Positions 8,317-18,027 are shown, counted from the stretch's first letter. The stretch: DNA of 64,000 nt from Streptomyces sp. NRRL F-6676 (GCF_000725625.1 NZ_JOHS01000001.1:1-64000), one strand, 5' to 3'. Translations and numbers: made by a program. Notes: generated by a model not told the origin, from the letters alone.

Positions 8317-9720
8317 TCAGCCCTCCAGGCGGTCGATCTGCCGGATCCGGTTGGTGGCGTCCAGCGCGGCCACCTTGTACGACTCGGCGAGCGTCGGGTA
8401 GTTGAAGACCGCGTCGACGAGATAGTCCACCGTGCCGCCGCAGCCCATCACCGTCTGCCCGATGTGGATGAGCTCGGTCGCGCCGGTGCCGAAGCAGTGC
8501 ACCCCGAGCAGCTTGCGGTCCTGCGGGGAGACGAGCAGCTTCAGCATGCCGTGCGAGTCACCGATGATCTGCCCCCGGGCCAGCTCCCGGTAGCGGGACA
8601 TGCCCACCTCGAACGGCACGCAGTCGTCGGTGAGCTGCGCCTCGGTGCGCCCGATGAAGCTGATCTCGGGGATGGTGTAGATGCCGATGGGCTGGAGGTC
8701 GTGCATCGGGTGCACCGGCTCCCCGCAGGCGTGGTAAGCCGCCGCCCGGCCCTGCTCCATGGAGGTCGCCGCGAGTGCGGGGAAGCCGATGACGTCCCCG
8801 ACGGCGTAGATGTGCGGCACCGAGGTGCGGTAGTGCTCGTCGACGGTGATCCGGCCGCGCCTGTCGGCGGTCAACCCCGCCTTCTCCAGGGCCAGTCCGT
8901 CGGTCAGGCCCTGCCGTCCCGCCGAGTACATCACCGCGTCGGCGGGGATCTTCTTGCCGCTCGCCAGCACCGTGAGCGTGCCGTTGGTGTGGCGCTCGAC
9001 CGCGCTCACGGTCTCCCCGAAGCGGAAGGTGACCGCGAGGTCCCGCAGGTGGTACTTGAGCGACTCCACGACCTCCGCGTCGCAGAAGTCCAGCATGCCC
9101 GGCCGCTGTTCGACGACGGTGACCTTGCTGCCGAGGGCGGCGAACATGGAGGCGTACTCCATGCCTATGACGCCCGCGCCGACGATGACCATGGACCGCG
9201 GCACCCGCTCCAGATGCAGCACGTTGTCGGAGTCCAGGATCGTCCGCCCGTCGAACTCGACGCTCGCGGGGCGGGCCGGGCGGGTGCCGGTGGCGATGAC
9301 GATGTGCTCGGCGGTGAGCACCCGTCCGTCGCCGTCGGGTTCCTCCAGGGCGACGGTGTGCTCGTCCTCGAACCGGGCGGTGCCGGCCAGTAGTGAGACA
9401 TGGTTGCGGGACAACTGGCTGCGGATGACGTCGACTTCGCGGCCCACAACGTGCTCGGTGCGGGCGGTGAGGTCGGTGACGGTGATGTTCTCCTTCAGCC
9501 GGTAGCTCTGGCCGTACAGATCGCGCTGGGTGAGGCCGGTGAGGTAGAGCACGGCCTCGCGCAGGGTCTTGGAGGGGATGGTGCCGGTGTGCAGGGAGAC
9601 CCCGCCGAGCCGGTCGGGACGGTCGATCACGGCGACCGTGCGGCCCAGTTTGGCCGCGGCGATGGCGGCCTTCTGGCCGCCGGGGCCGGATCCGATGACG
9701 ATCATGTCGAAGTCGAACAC
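8317..9720 (-). CDS. sthA: Soluble pyridine nucleotide transhydrogenase (Si-specific)
   Basis: This flavoprotein of about 467 residues interconverts NADPH and NADH. An FAD-binding GSGPGG motif follows the N-terminus and a second Rossmann motif ([11 protein letters not shown]) lies near 180. The position that carries the redox disulfide in dihydrolipoamide dehydrogenase reads [13 protein letters not shown], without cysteines, as expected for SthA. I chose the GTG at 9720 ([10 protein letters not shown]) because longer in-frame extensions are Arg/Pro-rich and unlike the family; the ATG at 9705 is an alternative. It is monocistronic and divergent from the NPP1 gene. Confidence 0.87.
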   Translation of the reverse strand: MFDFDMIVIGSGPGGQKAAIAAAKLGRTVAVIDRPDRLGGVSLHTGTIPSKTLREAVLYLTGLTQRDLYGQSYRLKENITVTDLTARTEHVVGREVDVIRSQLSRNHVSLLAGTARFEDEHTVALEEPDGDGRVLTAEHIVIATGTRPARPASVEFDGRTILDSDNVLHLERVPRSMVIVGAGVIGMEYASMFAALGSKVTVVEQRPGMLDFCDAEVVESLKYHLRDLAVTFRFGETVSAVERHTNGTLTVLASGKKIPADAVMYSAGRQGLTDGLALEKAGLTADRRGRITVDEHYRTSVPHIYAVGDVIGFPALAATSMEQGRAAAYHACGEPVHPMHDLQPIGIYTIPEISFIGRTEAQLTDDCVPFEVGMSRYRELARGQIIGDSHGMLKLLVSPQDRKLLGVHCFGTGATELIHIGQTVMGCGGTVDYLVDAVFNYPTLAESYKVAALDATNRIRQIDRLEG

Positions 9721-9875
9721 CCTCGGAAGTCTGTCAGCCGGGGGCCGCCGCCGGAAGGGGGTGTCCGCCTGCCGCCGGTTTCGCCGAGGCTTCACCGGGC
9801 CGTCATCCGCGCCCCGTTCACGTTCCGCTCCCTGTTCCGCGCGTACCGGAAGGGTGACTTGGGCATGTCAATCCA

Positions 9876-9934
9876 TGCCGTGTACCCGTGCCGCGTACCC
9901 ATGTCGTGTGCCCATGGCCCCTGCCGTGCGCCCG
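9876..9934 (+). repeat. Degenerate 13-bp tandem repeat upstream of the NPP1 gene
   Basis: Three adjacent 13-base units, TGCCGTGTACCCG (9876), TGCCGCGTACCCA (9889) and TGTCGTGTGCCCA (9902), are followed after 7 bases by a fourth, TGCCGTGCGCCCG (9922-9934). The array ends 18 bases before the NPP1 start codon, so it lies in or near the 5' leader. Confidence 0.75.
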
Positions 9935-9952
9935 TGGCTCCCAGGAGGAGAC

Positions 9953-10726
9953 GTGAAGACCCGCTCGCGCATCCGGATCCGCAGAGCATCCCTCACCCTC
10001 GGCGCCGCCGTCACGCTGGTCGTGGCCGCGTCCGGCGTCGCGTTCGCCGCCCCGCCGGCCGCGCTGCCCGCCAATGCGGACACGCTGGAGCGGACCTTCC
10101 AGCCGGCCTACGACTACGACACCGACGGCTGCTACGCCACACCCGCGATCGGGCCCGACGGCACGCTCAATCCCGGTCTCAAGCCGACCGGGGCGCTCAA
10201 CGGGAACTGCCGGGACGCCTCCGACCTGGAGAACACCAACGGGTACTCCCGGGAGAAGTGCGACAACGGGTGGTGCGCGATCCTTTACGGGAGCTACTTC
10301 GAGAAGGACCAGGCGCTGCCCGGGATCTCGCTCGGGGGGCACCGGCACGACTGGGAGCATGTGGTGGTGTGGGTGCAGGGGGGTGAGGCGAAGTACGTGG
10401 CGACCTCCGCGCACGGGAACTTCGACATCTACGCGGCCGATCAGATGCGGTGGGAGGGGACGCATCCGAAGGTGGTGTACCACAAGGACGGGATCGGGAC
10501 GCACTGCTTCCGGCCGGCGACGGCGAACGACGAGCCGCCGGAGAACCATGAGCATGTCTGGCAGTATCCGGCGCTCGTGGGGTGGGACGGTTACCCGGCC
10601 GGGTTGCGGGAGAAGCTGAGCGCGGCGGACTTCGGCAGCGCGAACTTCGGCCTGAAGGACGGCAACTTCGCCTCCCACCTGGAGAAGGCCCTCCCGGCGG
10701 GGGTCCCCTTCAACCCGAACGCGTGA
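9953..10726 (+). CDS. Secreted NPP1 (necrosis-inducing) family protein
   Basis: This 257-residue protein has an Arg-rich N-terminus and a hydrophobic stretch ending in GVAFA-APPA, a clear Sec signal peptide cleaved near residue 32. The mature part contains the NLP hallmark heptapeptide GHRHDWE at about 129-135, and four cysteines. In plant pathogens such NEP1-like proteins bind glycosyl inositol phosphorylceramides and lyse plant membranes; in Streptomyces the role is not established. The GTG at 9953 has a perfect AGGAGGAG site just upstream. The last third has unusual codons (GGG, CGG, CAT), slightly different from its neighbours. Confidence 0.88.
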   Translation: MKTRSRIRIRRASLTLGAAVTLVVAASGVAFAAPPAALPANADTLERTFQPAYDYDTDGCYATPAIGPDGTLNPGLKPTGALNGNCRDASDLENTNGYSREKCDNGWCAILYGSYFEKDQALPGISLGGHRHDWEHVVVWVQGGEAKYVATSAHGNFDIYAADQMRWEGTHPKVVYHKDGIGTHCFRPATANDEPPENHEHVWQYPALVGWDGYPAGLREKLSAADFGSANFGLKDGNFASHLEKALPAGVPFNPNA

Positions 10727-10993
10727 CGGCCGGGGGCTTTCCCCGCCCCCGCCGCCCCTGCCCTTCCCATCCTGTCAAGGGGCTCCGCCCCTTGGACCCC
10801 GTTGCGCAGTTCCCCGCGCCCCTGTCAGGGGCGCGGGGAACTGCGCATCTTTTGGGGGTCCGGGGGCTTGCCCCCGGGGACGGGACGGGTAGGGGCGGCG
10901 GGGGCGAGGAAAAGCCTGGTGCGCACCCCGGAGGGTTACCGCTGCCGATCACGGAAACACGGGTCACAGTGCACCCCCGGAGAGGAGACCCCG
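10727..10993. other. Intergenic spacer dominated by inverted repeats
   Basis: After the NPP1 stop comes GGGGCTCCGCCCC, then the perfect long palindrome listed separately, then TTTTGGGGGTCCGGGGGCTTGCCCCC. The latter is itself a hairpin (GGGGGC/GCCCCC) and partly complements the GGACCCC upstream of the palindrome. The last 70 bases probably hold the promoter and ribosome binding site (AGAGGAGA) of the DUF5709 gene. Confidence 0.6.
10803..10847. repeat. Perfect 22-bp palindrome, Streptomyces GCGCAGTTCCCCGCGCC-type dispersed repeat (copy 1)
   Basis: Bases 10803-10824 and 10826-10847 are exact reverse complements around one central T. The arm contains GCGCAGTTCCCCGCGCCCCT, which recurs at 36102 and, with a one-base-shorter match, in reverse at about 55404. 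From memory this element is common in Streptomyces intergenic regions. As RNA it would act as a strong bidirectional terminator; as DNA it could extrude a cruciform. Confidence 0.85.
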
Positions 10994-11479
10994 ATGCCCG
11001 CCGACCCCATGGGAGACGACGTCTACCAGCCCACCGGCAGCAATGAGGAGCAGGAGGACGCCAGCCCTCTGGACATGGAGGACGCCGTCGGCGAGCGTAC
11101 CTACGACGACACGCTCGACGAGGGCTACTCACCCCCCGAGAAACCCCTCGGCGTCACCAAGACCGGCACGACCGCCGAGGAACAGCACGAGGGCGAGACG
11201 CTCGACGAACGCCTCTCCCAGGAGGTCCCGGACGTGACACCCCCGCCCGGCGACGGCATCGGCGACACCGCCGACACCGACGGCGAACCCGTCGACCCCG
11301 AGGCGGGCGACGCCCGCTCCGGCCGCCTCGTTGCCCCCGACCAGGGCGCCCACACGGACACCACCAAGGAACTCGTCGCCGAGGACGAAGGCATCGACGG
11401 CGGCGCCGCCGGCGCCGAGGAGGCGGCGATGCACACGATCGAGGACGACACGGCCCTCCCGGAGGATCGACAGGACTGA
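10994..11479 (+). CDS. DUF5709 domain protein, acidic
   Basis: This 161-residue protein is strongly acidic and rich in Asp, Glu, Gly, Pro and Thr, with no membrane segment. Segments such as DVYQPTGSNEEQEDASPLDMEDAVGER and LDEGYSPPEKPLGV match the DUF5709 family of actinobacteria. It looks largely disordered. The ATG at 10994 is preceded by GGAGAGGAGA. No partner gene is evident; function is unknown. The composition resembles stress- or desiccation-related disordered proteins, but that is only a suggestion. Confidence 0.75.
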   Translation: MPADPMGDDVYQPTGSNEEQEDASPLDMEDAVGERTYDDTLDEGYSPPEKPLGVTKTGTTAEEQHEGETLDERLSQEVPDVTPPPGDGIGDTADTDGEPVDPEAGDARSGRLVAPDQGAHTDTTKELVAEDEGIDGGAAGAEEAAMHTIEDDTALPEDRQD

Positions 11480-11532
11480 ACAGGAGTGACAGGAGACAGG
11501 AGACAGGAGCGACAGGCTGACAGGAGTGACGG
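11469..11532 (+). repeat. Short GACAGGA repeat cluster
   Basis: Just after the DUF5709 stop, the motif GACAGGA or ACAGGA recurs about seven times in 64 bases with spacers of 1-4 bases. It is a simple repeat of no known role. Confidence 0.65.
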
Positions 11533-11601
11533 GACTGACCAGCGGATATCACGCGCAGTGACAGACGCGGCACGCTCGGGTGACACGAACGCGCGCCTAT
11601 A

Positions 11602-11637
11602 TGGCGAAACCGGTCATACCGACCATAACTTCGTCCT
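11602..11637 (+). promoter_or_regulatory. Putative promoter giving a leaderless transcript of the beta-helix gene
   Basis: TAACTT at 11626-11631 fits TAnnnT of a -10 element and lies only 6 bases before the ATG at 11638. A weak -35-like TGGCGA sits 18 bases upstream at 11602-11607. No Shine-Dalgarno sequence is present, so translation from a leaderless mRNA is likely. Confidence 0.45.
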
Positions 11638-12756
11638 ATGACGAAACCTCAACTGCGTGTCCTCGCGCTGTCCGCCGCCACCTCCGCCGTCCTCGGCCTC
11701 ACCTGGGGGGCGCCCCAGGCCCACGCCGCCGGCGCCGTCCTCCGGGTGGACGCGGGGGAGTCCGTCCAGCGGGCCCTCGACGCCGCCCAGCCGGGCGACA
11801 CCGTGTACCTCGGCCCCGGCACCTACCGGGAGAGCATCCAGGTCAAGAAGTCCGGCGTCACCGTGCGCGGCGCCGGTGACCGCACCGTGCTCGTCCCCGC
11901 CACCACCAAGGCCCGCGCCGCGAACGCCTGCGCCGCCGCGGGCAACGGCATCTGCGTCCAGGGCACCGCCGCCCACCCGCTGGAGGACGTCCGGATCAGC
12001 GACCTGACGGTGCGCGGGTTCAAGAAGAACGGCGTGTGGGCCAGCCGCACCGACGAGCTGGTCGTCCACCACGTGACCGCCGAGAAGAACGGCACCTGGG
12101 GCATCGCCCAGGAGCGCTCCACCGAGGGCCGCTTCGTCGACAACACCGCCCGCGCCAACGGCGACGCCGGGATCTTCCTGGCCAACACCGTCGACACCGA
12201 GGGCGGCGCCACCGACGCCAAGGGCGCCCTGGTCCGCGGCAACGACCTGTCCGGCAACCGCATCGGCCTCACCGTACGGCGGCTGCGCAACCTGATGGTC
12301 GAGGCCAACGACATCACCGCCAACTGCGCCGGCATGTTCGTCGTCGGCGACGAGAACAAGCCCCGCGTCGGCGACCTCACCGTCCGGCTCAACCACGTCC
12401 ACCACAACAACAAGCGCTGTGCCGCCACCGACCGGCTGCCGGTCCTCCAGGGCTCCGGCATCGTCCTGACCGGCGCGGAGAAGGTCCACGTCGTCCGCAA
12501 CACTGTCGAGGACAACAAGGGCACCTCCCCGATGTCCGGCGGCATCGTGCTGTTCAAGAGCTTCGTGGGCGCACTCAACGAGAACAACCTCATCGAGGAC
12601 AACAAGCTGCGCGACAACGGCCCCGCCGACCTCGCCAACCGGGACACCCCCAAGAACAACACCTTCCGCGACAACACCTGCGGGACCTCCGAGCCCGCCG
12701 CCCTGTGCGGCAACCGCACGCTGCCCGCCGAGGGGCCCGCGGGAGGCCGTCGATGA
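11638..12756 (+). CDS. Secreted right-handed parallel beta-helix protein (pectate-lyase fold)
   Basis: This 372-residue protein has a signal peptide ending near AQAHA (residue 30). The rest is a beta-helix: a DAGESVQRALDAAQPGDTVYLGPGTY cap, then repeated strands with Asn/Gly turns (ISDLTVRGF, VVHHVTAEKN, GRFVDNTARAN, VEANDITANCAG, HVVRNTVEDN, NLIEDNKLRDNG). Such NosD/pectin-lyase-like proteins bind or cleave polysaccharides; no catalytic site can be assigned by eye. Its stop overlaps the methyltransferase start (ATGA), so the two are coupled. That link to a pigment-type methyltransferase beside the whiE cluster is unexpected. Confidence 0.85.
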   Translation: MTKPQLRVLALSAATSAVLGLTWGAPQAHAAGAVLRVDAGESVQRALDAAQPGDTVYLGPGTYRESIQVKKSGVTVRGAGDRTVLVPATTKARAANACAAAGNGICVQGTAAHPLEDVRISDLTVRGFKKNGVWASRTDELVVHHVTAEKNGTWGIAQERSTEGRFVDNTARANGDAGIFLANTVDTEGGATDAKGALVRGNDLSGNRIGLTVRRLRNLMVEANDITANCAGMFVVGDENKPRVGDLTVRLNHVHHNNKRCAATDRLPVLQGSGIVLTGAEKVHVVRNTVEDNKGTSPMSGGIVLFKSFVGALNENNLIEDNKLRDNGPADLANRDTPKNNTFRDNTCGTSEPAALCGNRTLPAEGPAGGRR

Positions 12757-13829
12757 CGACCGTCGAGACCGGCTCCGGCACGCCGGTCACGGGCACCGAT
12801 GAGGGACCGGCGAAGAGCGGTGTCCCCGCCCCGATGCGCCTGCGCGGGCTCGCCTTCGGCGCCGCCCGCTCCGCCGCGCTGCGCGCCGCCGTCCGGCTCG
12901 GCGTGGCCGACGCGCTCGGCCCCGCCCCCGCCACCGCCGAGGAGCTGGCCCGCTCCGTCGGGGCCGAACCCGGGCCGCTGCGACGGCTGTTGCGCGCCCT
13001 GGCCTGCCAGGACGTCTTCGCCGAACGCGTCGACGGCACCTTCACCCACACGGAGCTGTCGCTGCTGCTGCGCGAGGACGACGAGCACAGCCTGAAGGAC
13101 GTCGTCCTGTGGTGCACCGAGCCCTGGACCTGGGAGGTGTGGCCGCTGCTCGACGAGGCCGTCCGCACCGGCGGCAACGTCGTCGAGGGCCTCTACGGCA
13201 AGGGCTTCTTCCAGTACCTCAACGAGGACGCGCCCGCCTCCGCCACCGTCTTCAACCGCGCCATGACCCGCTCCAGCGAGCAGTCCGCGCGGGACGTGGC
13301 GGCCGCCCTGGACCTCACCGGCGCCGAGTCGGTCGTCGACATCGGCGGCGGCCAGGGCCATGTGCTGGCCTGTCTGCTGGAGAAGTACCCGGACGTGCGC
13401 GGCGTCCTGCTGGACCTGCCCAAGGTGGTGGAGCGGGCCGACGCCCGGCTGCGCCCCGGCGGCGCGCTCGCCGACCGGGCCCGCACCGTGCCCGGCGACT
13501 GCCGCGAGGACATCCCCGTCCACGCCGACGTCTACGTCATCAAGAACGTCCTGGAGTGGGACGACGACAGCACCCGCCGCACCCTGGCCAACATCCGCGC
13601 GGTGGCCCGGCCCGGCGCCCGGGTGGTGGCGATCGAGAACCTCGTCGACGACACCCAGTCGATGCCGTTCACCAGCGCCATGGACCTGCTGCTCCTGCTC
13701 AACGTGGGCGGTGCCAAGCACACCGAGCGGAGCCTGACCGAGCGGCTGGACGCGGCGGGCCTGATCATCGACACCGTCCGCCCCGTCAACCCGTATCTGC
13801 ACGCCTTCGAGTGCCGCGTCCCCGAGTGA
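12753..13829 (+). CDS. SAM-dependent O-methyltransferase (polyketide type)
   Basis: This 358-residue protein has a dimerisation/winged-helix N-terminal half (LRAAVRLGVADALG, AEELARSVGAEPGPLRRLLRAL) and a SAM-binding motif VVDIGGGQG at about 194-202. It ends with the O-MT fold segment DVYVIKNVLEWDDDSTRRTLANI. This is the plant-type/TcmN-like O-methyltransferase family that modifies aromatic polyketides. It converges tail-to-tail on whiE ORFVII across a strong hairpin, so it is a good candidate tailoring enzyme for the spore pigment, although it is not in the eight-gene whiE core. The ATG at 12753 overlaps the upstream stop. Confidence 0.85.
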   Translation: MTTVETGSGTPVTGTDEGPAKSGVPAPMRLRGLAFGAARSAALRAAVRLGVADALGPAPATAEELARSVGAEPGPLRRLLRALACQDVFAERVDGTFTHTELSLLLREDDEHSLKDVVLWCTEPWTWEVWPLLDEAVRTGGNVVEGLYGKGFFQYLNEDAPASATVFNRAMTRSSEQSARDVAAALDLTGAESVVDIGGGQGHVLACLLEKYPDVRGVLLDLPKVVERADARLRPGGALADRARTVPGDCREDIPVHADVYVIKNVLEWDDDSTRRTLANIRAVARPGARVVAIENLVDDTQSMPFTSAMDLLLLLNVGGAKHTERSLTERLDAAGLIIDTVRPVNPYLHAFECRVPE

Positions 13830-13850
13830 GTCCGGGAGCACGGGACGCGT

Positions 13851-13897
13851 GAAGGCCGCCGGCCCCCGCCTCGACGAGGCGGGGGCCGACGGCCTTC
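13851..13897. terminator. Bidirectional hairpin terminator between the methyltransferase and whiE ORFVII
   Basis: GAAGGCCG and a 13-base GC-rich arm (13861-13873) pair with CGAGGCGGGGGCC (13875-13887) and CGGCCTTC (13890-13897), with one mismatch. The convergent genes on either side make a shared terminator the simplest reading. Confidence 0.8.
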
Positions 13898-13914
13898 GTG
13901 GGGGTGCGGGTCCG

Positions 13915-14274
13915 TCAGCCGGTGGTGGCGGCCGCCGCTCCGTCCCGCTCCGCGTCGCGCTCCCAGTGGTAGAACCGCTGGGCCATCGCGTCCTTGGGGC
14001 CGCGCCACGTCTCGGGGTCGTACGGCATGACGTACGCCTCGAGGCGGTCGCTGATGCCCCGGAACTCCGGGTGCTCGGCGAGCTTGGCGATCGCCGGGCC
14101 CGGGTCCCGCTCGCTCTCGATGAGGTGCAGGTACACCTCACCGAACTGGAACAGGCTGCGGCTCTTGACGCCCACCAGGTGCGGCAGTTCGCCCCGGTCG
14201 GACTCGGCGAACACCTTCGCGATGTCCGGGGCCGCGCCCGGCTTCATCTTCGCGACGATCATCGTGTGGTGCAC
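13915..14274 (-). CDS. whiE-ORFVII: TcmI-type polyketide cyclase (whiE ORFVII-like)
   Basis: This 119-residue protein starts VHHTMIVAKMKPGAAPDIAKVFAESDRGELP and continues with SRSLFQFGEVYLHLIE and FYHWERDA. This is the dimeric alpha+beta barrel pattern of TcmI-family cyclases, which set the later ring-closure regiochemistry of type II polyketides. The GTG at 14274 has GGGAAGGGAAGAGAG upstream. It is the last gene of the minus-strand pigment operon, matching whiE ORFVII of S. coelicolor in order and size. Confidence 0.88.
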   Translation of the reverse strand: MHHTMIVAKMKPGAAPDIAKVFAESDRGELPHLVGVKSRSLFQFGEVYLHLIESERDPGPAIAKLAEHPEFRGISDRLEAYVMPYDPETWRGPKDAMAQRFYHWERDAERDGAAAATTG

Positions 14275-14312
14275 AGGCTCTCTCTTCCCTTCCCGGTGTG
14301 CGTTCGGCCGTC

Positions 14313-15063
<751 letters not shown>

Positions 15064-15077
15064 GCTGTCTGACTCCT

Positions 15078-16328
15078 TCACTCGTCGGAACCGGTGGCGC
15101 CATGCCGCAGCACGAGCGCCGAGTTGGACCCCATCAGTCCCCGGCTGAGCACCAGCGCGGTGCGCAGCTCGGCCGGCCGGGCACGGCCGGCGACGAGGTC
15201 CAGGTCGTGGCAGACGTCGAAGACGTTCGGGGTGGGCGGCACCAGGCCGTGCTCCATGGCGAGCACGGCCGCCGCCGCGTCCAGCACCGCCGAGCCGCAG
15301 TAGGCCCGTCCGGTACCGGTCTTGGGGGCGGTCACCGGCACCCGGCGGGCGTGCGGGCCGAGCGCGTCGGCCAGCGCCAGCGCCTCCGCACGGTCCGCCT
15401 CGGGGGTGCCGAGGGCGTCGGCGAAGACGACATCCACGTCCCCCGGGCGGCAGCCCGCCCGGGCGAGGGCGCCCTCGATGGCGTGCGCGAGCCCCTCGCG
15501 GGACTTCTCCCACTGGGAGGCCCCGGTGAAGGTGGCCGCGTGCCCGGCGACCGTCGCCCGCAGGTCCGCGCCGCGCTCCCGGGCGGTGCCCGCCTCCTCA
15601 AGGAGCAGCACGGCACCGCCCTCGGCGGGCACGAAACCGCAGGCGGAGGGGGTGAACGGCCGGTAGGCGCGGTCGGGTTCGCTCTCCCGGCTCAGCTCGG
15701 CGTACCCGAGCTGGCAGGCCATCGAGTACGGGGCGAGCGGTGCCTCGGCCGCCCCGACGACCAGCGTGTCGGTGCCCCGGCGGACCTCGCGGTCGCCGTG
15801 CGCCAGCGCGTCCAGACCGCCCGCCTCGTCGCTCGCGACGACCCCGCAGGGGCCCTTGAACCCGCCGCGGATGGAGATCTGGCCGGTGCTGGCCGCGTAG
15901 AACCAGGCGATCGACTGGTACGGGCCCACGTGCTTGGGCCCGTTGCCCCACAGCTTCTGCAACTCGCGCTGGCCGAACTCGCCGCCGCCGGAGCCGGCCG
16001 CGGTGACCACGCCCACCGAGAACGGGTCGGTGAGGTCGCCGCGGCCGAGGCGGGCGTCGGCCAGGGCCAGTTGGGCGGCGGCCATCGCGAAGTGGCTGAA
16101 CCGGTCGGTCTGCACCAGGAAGGTGTCCTCGACCATGGCCTGCGGGTCGAAGCCGCGGACCTCGCCGGCCACCCGCATGGGGAAGTTCTCGCAGCCCTCC
16201 CGGGAGATCGCGTCGAGCGCGCAGGCGCCCTCGGCGGTCGCCTTCCAGTAGGCCTCGACGCCGACGCCCGTGGGGGCGACGACCCCGATGCCGGTGACGA
16301 CGGCACGTCGCTTGTCGCCTGCTGTCAT
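15078..16328 (-). CDS. whiE-ORFIV: Type II PKS chain length factor (KSbeta, whiE ORFIV-like)
   Basis: This 416-residue ketosynthase-like protein overlaps the KSalpha stop by ATGA. At the position of the active-site cysteine it reads [12 protein letters not shown], with Glu168 where KSalpha has Cys169, so it cannot condense by itself. Many chain length factors have Gln here; Glu is less usual. It pairs with KSalpha to set chain length and to prime by malonyl-ACP decarboxylation. The start [17 protein letters not shown] is family-typical. Confidence 0.93.
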   Translation of the reverse strand: MTAGDKRRAVVTGIGVVAPTGVGVEAYWKATAEGACALDAISREGCENFPMRVAGEVRGFDPQAMVEDTFLVQTDRFSHFAMAAAQLALADARLGRGDLTDPFSVGVVTAAGSGGGEFGQRELQKLWGNGPKHVGPYQSIAWFYAASTGQISIRGGFKGPCGVVASDEAGGLDALAHGDREVRRGTDTLVVGAAEAPLAPYSMACQLGYAELSRESEPDRAYRPFTPSACGFVPAEGGAVLLLEEAGTARERGADLRATVAGHAATFTGASQWEKSREGLAHAIEGALARAGCRPGDVDVVFADALGTPEADRAEALALADALGPHARRVPVTAPKTGTGRAYCGSAVLDAAAAVLAMEHGLVPPTPNVFDVCHDLDLVAGRARPAELRTALVLSRGLMGSNSALVLRHGATGSDE

Positions 16329-17593
16329 GGTGTCCTCCCGGTCGGTCGGGTCAGCACGACCGCGGACTGGAAGCCGCCGAAGCCGCTGCCGACGGACAGC
16401 ACCCCCCGCAGCCGCCGCTCGCGGGCCGCGCGCGGCACGTAGTCCAGGTCGCACTCGGGGTCCGGGGTGGTGTAGTTCGCGGTGGGCGGCACGACCTGGT
16501 GGGCCATGGCCAGCACGCACGCGGCGACCTCGATGGAGCCGATCGCGCCCAGCGAGTGGCCCACCATCGACTTGATGGAGCTCATCGGGGTGGCGTACGC
16601 GTGCTCGCCCAGGGAGCGCTTGACGGCGGCGGTCTCGTGCCGGTCGTTCTGCTTGGTGCCCGAGCCGTGCGCGTTGACGTAGTCGATGTCCTCCGGGGCC
16701 AGCCGGGCCTGGGCCAGCGCGGTGTCGATGGCCCGGGACATCTCCAGGCCCTCCTTGGTCAGGCCCGTCATGTGGTAGGCGTTGCCGTAGGTGGCGTAGC
16801 CGGAGATCTCGCAGTACACCTCCGCCCCGCGCGCCCGGGCCGACTCCAGCTCCTCCAGGACCAGCACCGCGCAGCCCTCGCCCATCACGAAGCCGTCCCG
16901 GTCGGCGTCGAAGGGGCGGGAGGCGTGCGCCGGGTCGTCGTTGTTCGGGGAGGTGGCCTTGATGGCGTCGAAGCAGGCCATGGTGATGGGGGAGATCGGC
17001 GAGTCGGAGGCGCCGGCCAGACAGGCGTCCATCCGGCCCTCGGCTATCGCGTGCACCGCGTAGCCCACCGCGTCCAGACCGGAGGTGCAGCCCGTCGACA
17101 CCGTCTGTACCGGGCCCCGCGCGCCGAACACCTCGGCCACCGCGGAGGCCAGCGTGCTGGGCGCGAACGCGCGGTGCAGATGCGGCTCGGCCCGCTGGTG
17201 GTCGACGTCCCAGCGGGCGCCCTTCTCGCTGACCAGCACGTAGTCGTGCTCCAGCCGGGTGGTGCCGCCCACCGCGGTGCCCAGGCTCACGCCGAAGCGC
17301 CACGGGTCGTCCGGCGGCCCGTCGAGTCCCGCGTCCCGCACCGCCTCCGCGCTCGCCGCCAGCGCGAACTGCACATAGCGGTCGTTGCGTGCGACGGTGC
17401 GCGGGTCCAGGCCGTGCGCGGCCGGGTCGAAGTCGCACTCGGCGGCGATCCGGGAGCGCAGCCCGGCGGGGTCGAAGAAGGTGATGCCCCGCGTGGCCGT
17501 GCGCCCGTGCGACAGCAGGTCCCAGAAGGCGGGGACCCCGATACCGCCGGGGGCGACGACGCCTATGCCGGTGACCGCGACCCGGCGGCTCAT
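16325..17593 (-). CDS. whiE-ORFIII: Type II PKS ketosynthase alpha (whiE ORFIII-like)
   Basis: This 422-residue beta-ketoacyl synthase performs the chain-building Claisen condensations on malonyl-ACP. The triad is intact: Cys169 in [11 protein letters not shown], His309 in NAHGSGT and His346 in VGHSLGA. It overlaps the cupin stop by four bases at its start and the CLF start at its end, so the minimal PKS genes are coupled. The sequence features and gene order identify it as spore-pigment type rather than antibiotic type. Confidence 0.95.
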   Translation of the reverse strand: MSRRVAVTGIGVVAPGGIGVPAFWDLLSHGRTATRGITFFDPAGLRSRIAAECDFDPAAHGLDPRTVARNDRYVQFALAASAEAVRDAGLDGPPDDPWRFGVSLGTAVGGTTRLEHDYVLVSEKGARWDVDHQRAEPHLHRAFAPSTLASAVAEVFGARGPVQTVSTGCTSGLDAVGYAVHAIAEGRMDACLAGASDSPISPITMACFDAIKATSPNNDDPAHASRPFDADRDGFVMGEGCAVLVLEELESARARGAEVYCEISGYATYGNAYHMTGLTKEGLEMSRAIDTALAQARLAPEDIDYVNAHGSGTKQNDRHETAAVKRSLGEHAYATPMSSIKSMVGHSLGAIGSIEVAACVLAMAHQVVPPTANYTTPDPECDLDYVPRAARERRLRGVLSVGSGFGGFQSAVVLTRPTGRTP

Positions 17594-18027
17594 GAGGCCG
17601 CCCCCACCGGTCGCTCGTGCTCCCCGGCGGCCGCGGCCTCCGGGGTCTCCTCGGTGTCGACGTGCCCCAGCTCCGGGCTCGGCGCCAGCGGACCCAGGTG
17701 GAACACCAGACGCGCCTCGACGCGGCCCACGTTGCGGAAGCGGTGACGCATGTACGCCGGGATCATCAGGCCCTGGTCCGGGCGGAGCGGATGCGGCTCG
17801 CCGTCCAGGTCCACCTCCAGCTCCCCGGCGACGACGTACACGAACTCCTCGGAGTACGGGTGGTAGTGCTCGCCGATCCTCTCGCCCGGCGCGACGGTGG
17901 CCAGCCCCATGAAACCGCTGGTCGCGCCGACCGCGGTGGGGGTGAGCATGGCGCGCAGGTCACCTCCCCGGCGGGTGTTGTGCGGGGTCTCGGCCAGGTC
18001 GACGATGCGGACGTGCTGTTGGCTCAT
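17590..18027 (-). CDS. whiE-ORFII: Cupin protein of spore-pigment cluster (whiE ORFII-like)
   Basis: This 145-residue single cupin domain has motif 1 ([21 protein letters not shown]) and motif 2 ([12 protein letters not shown]), with histidines and a glutamate suited to metal binding. In S. coelicolor the equivalent gene, whiE ORFII, is needed for normal spore pigmentation, with a role in cyclisation or oxidation not firmly defined. It overlaps the KSalpha start by 4 bases. The C-terminal tail (about 30 residues) is Glu/Ala-rich and probably flexible. Confidence 0.9.
   Translation of the reverse strand: MSQQHVRIVDLAETPHNTRRGGDLRAMLTPTAVGATSGFMGLATVAPGERIGEHYHPYSEEFVYVVAGELEVDLDGEPHPLRPDQGLMIPAYMRHRFRNVGRVEARLVFHLGPLAPSPELGHVDTEETPEAAAAGEHERPVGAAS

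Noticed and set aside
6390..8405. 671-residue plus-strand frame opposite the DUF1980 and permease genes
   Set aside because: Ser/Thr/Arg-rich shadow; the minus-strand frames show membrane segments and family motifs.
11823..14141. 772-residue minus-strand frame opposite the beta-helix and methyltransferase genes
   Set aside because: It is low-complexity and overlaps two well-supported plus-strand genes and a terminator hairpin.
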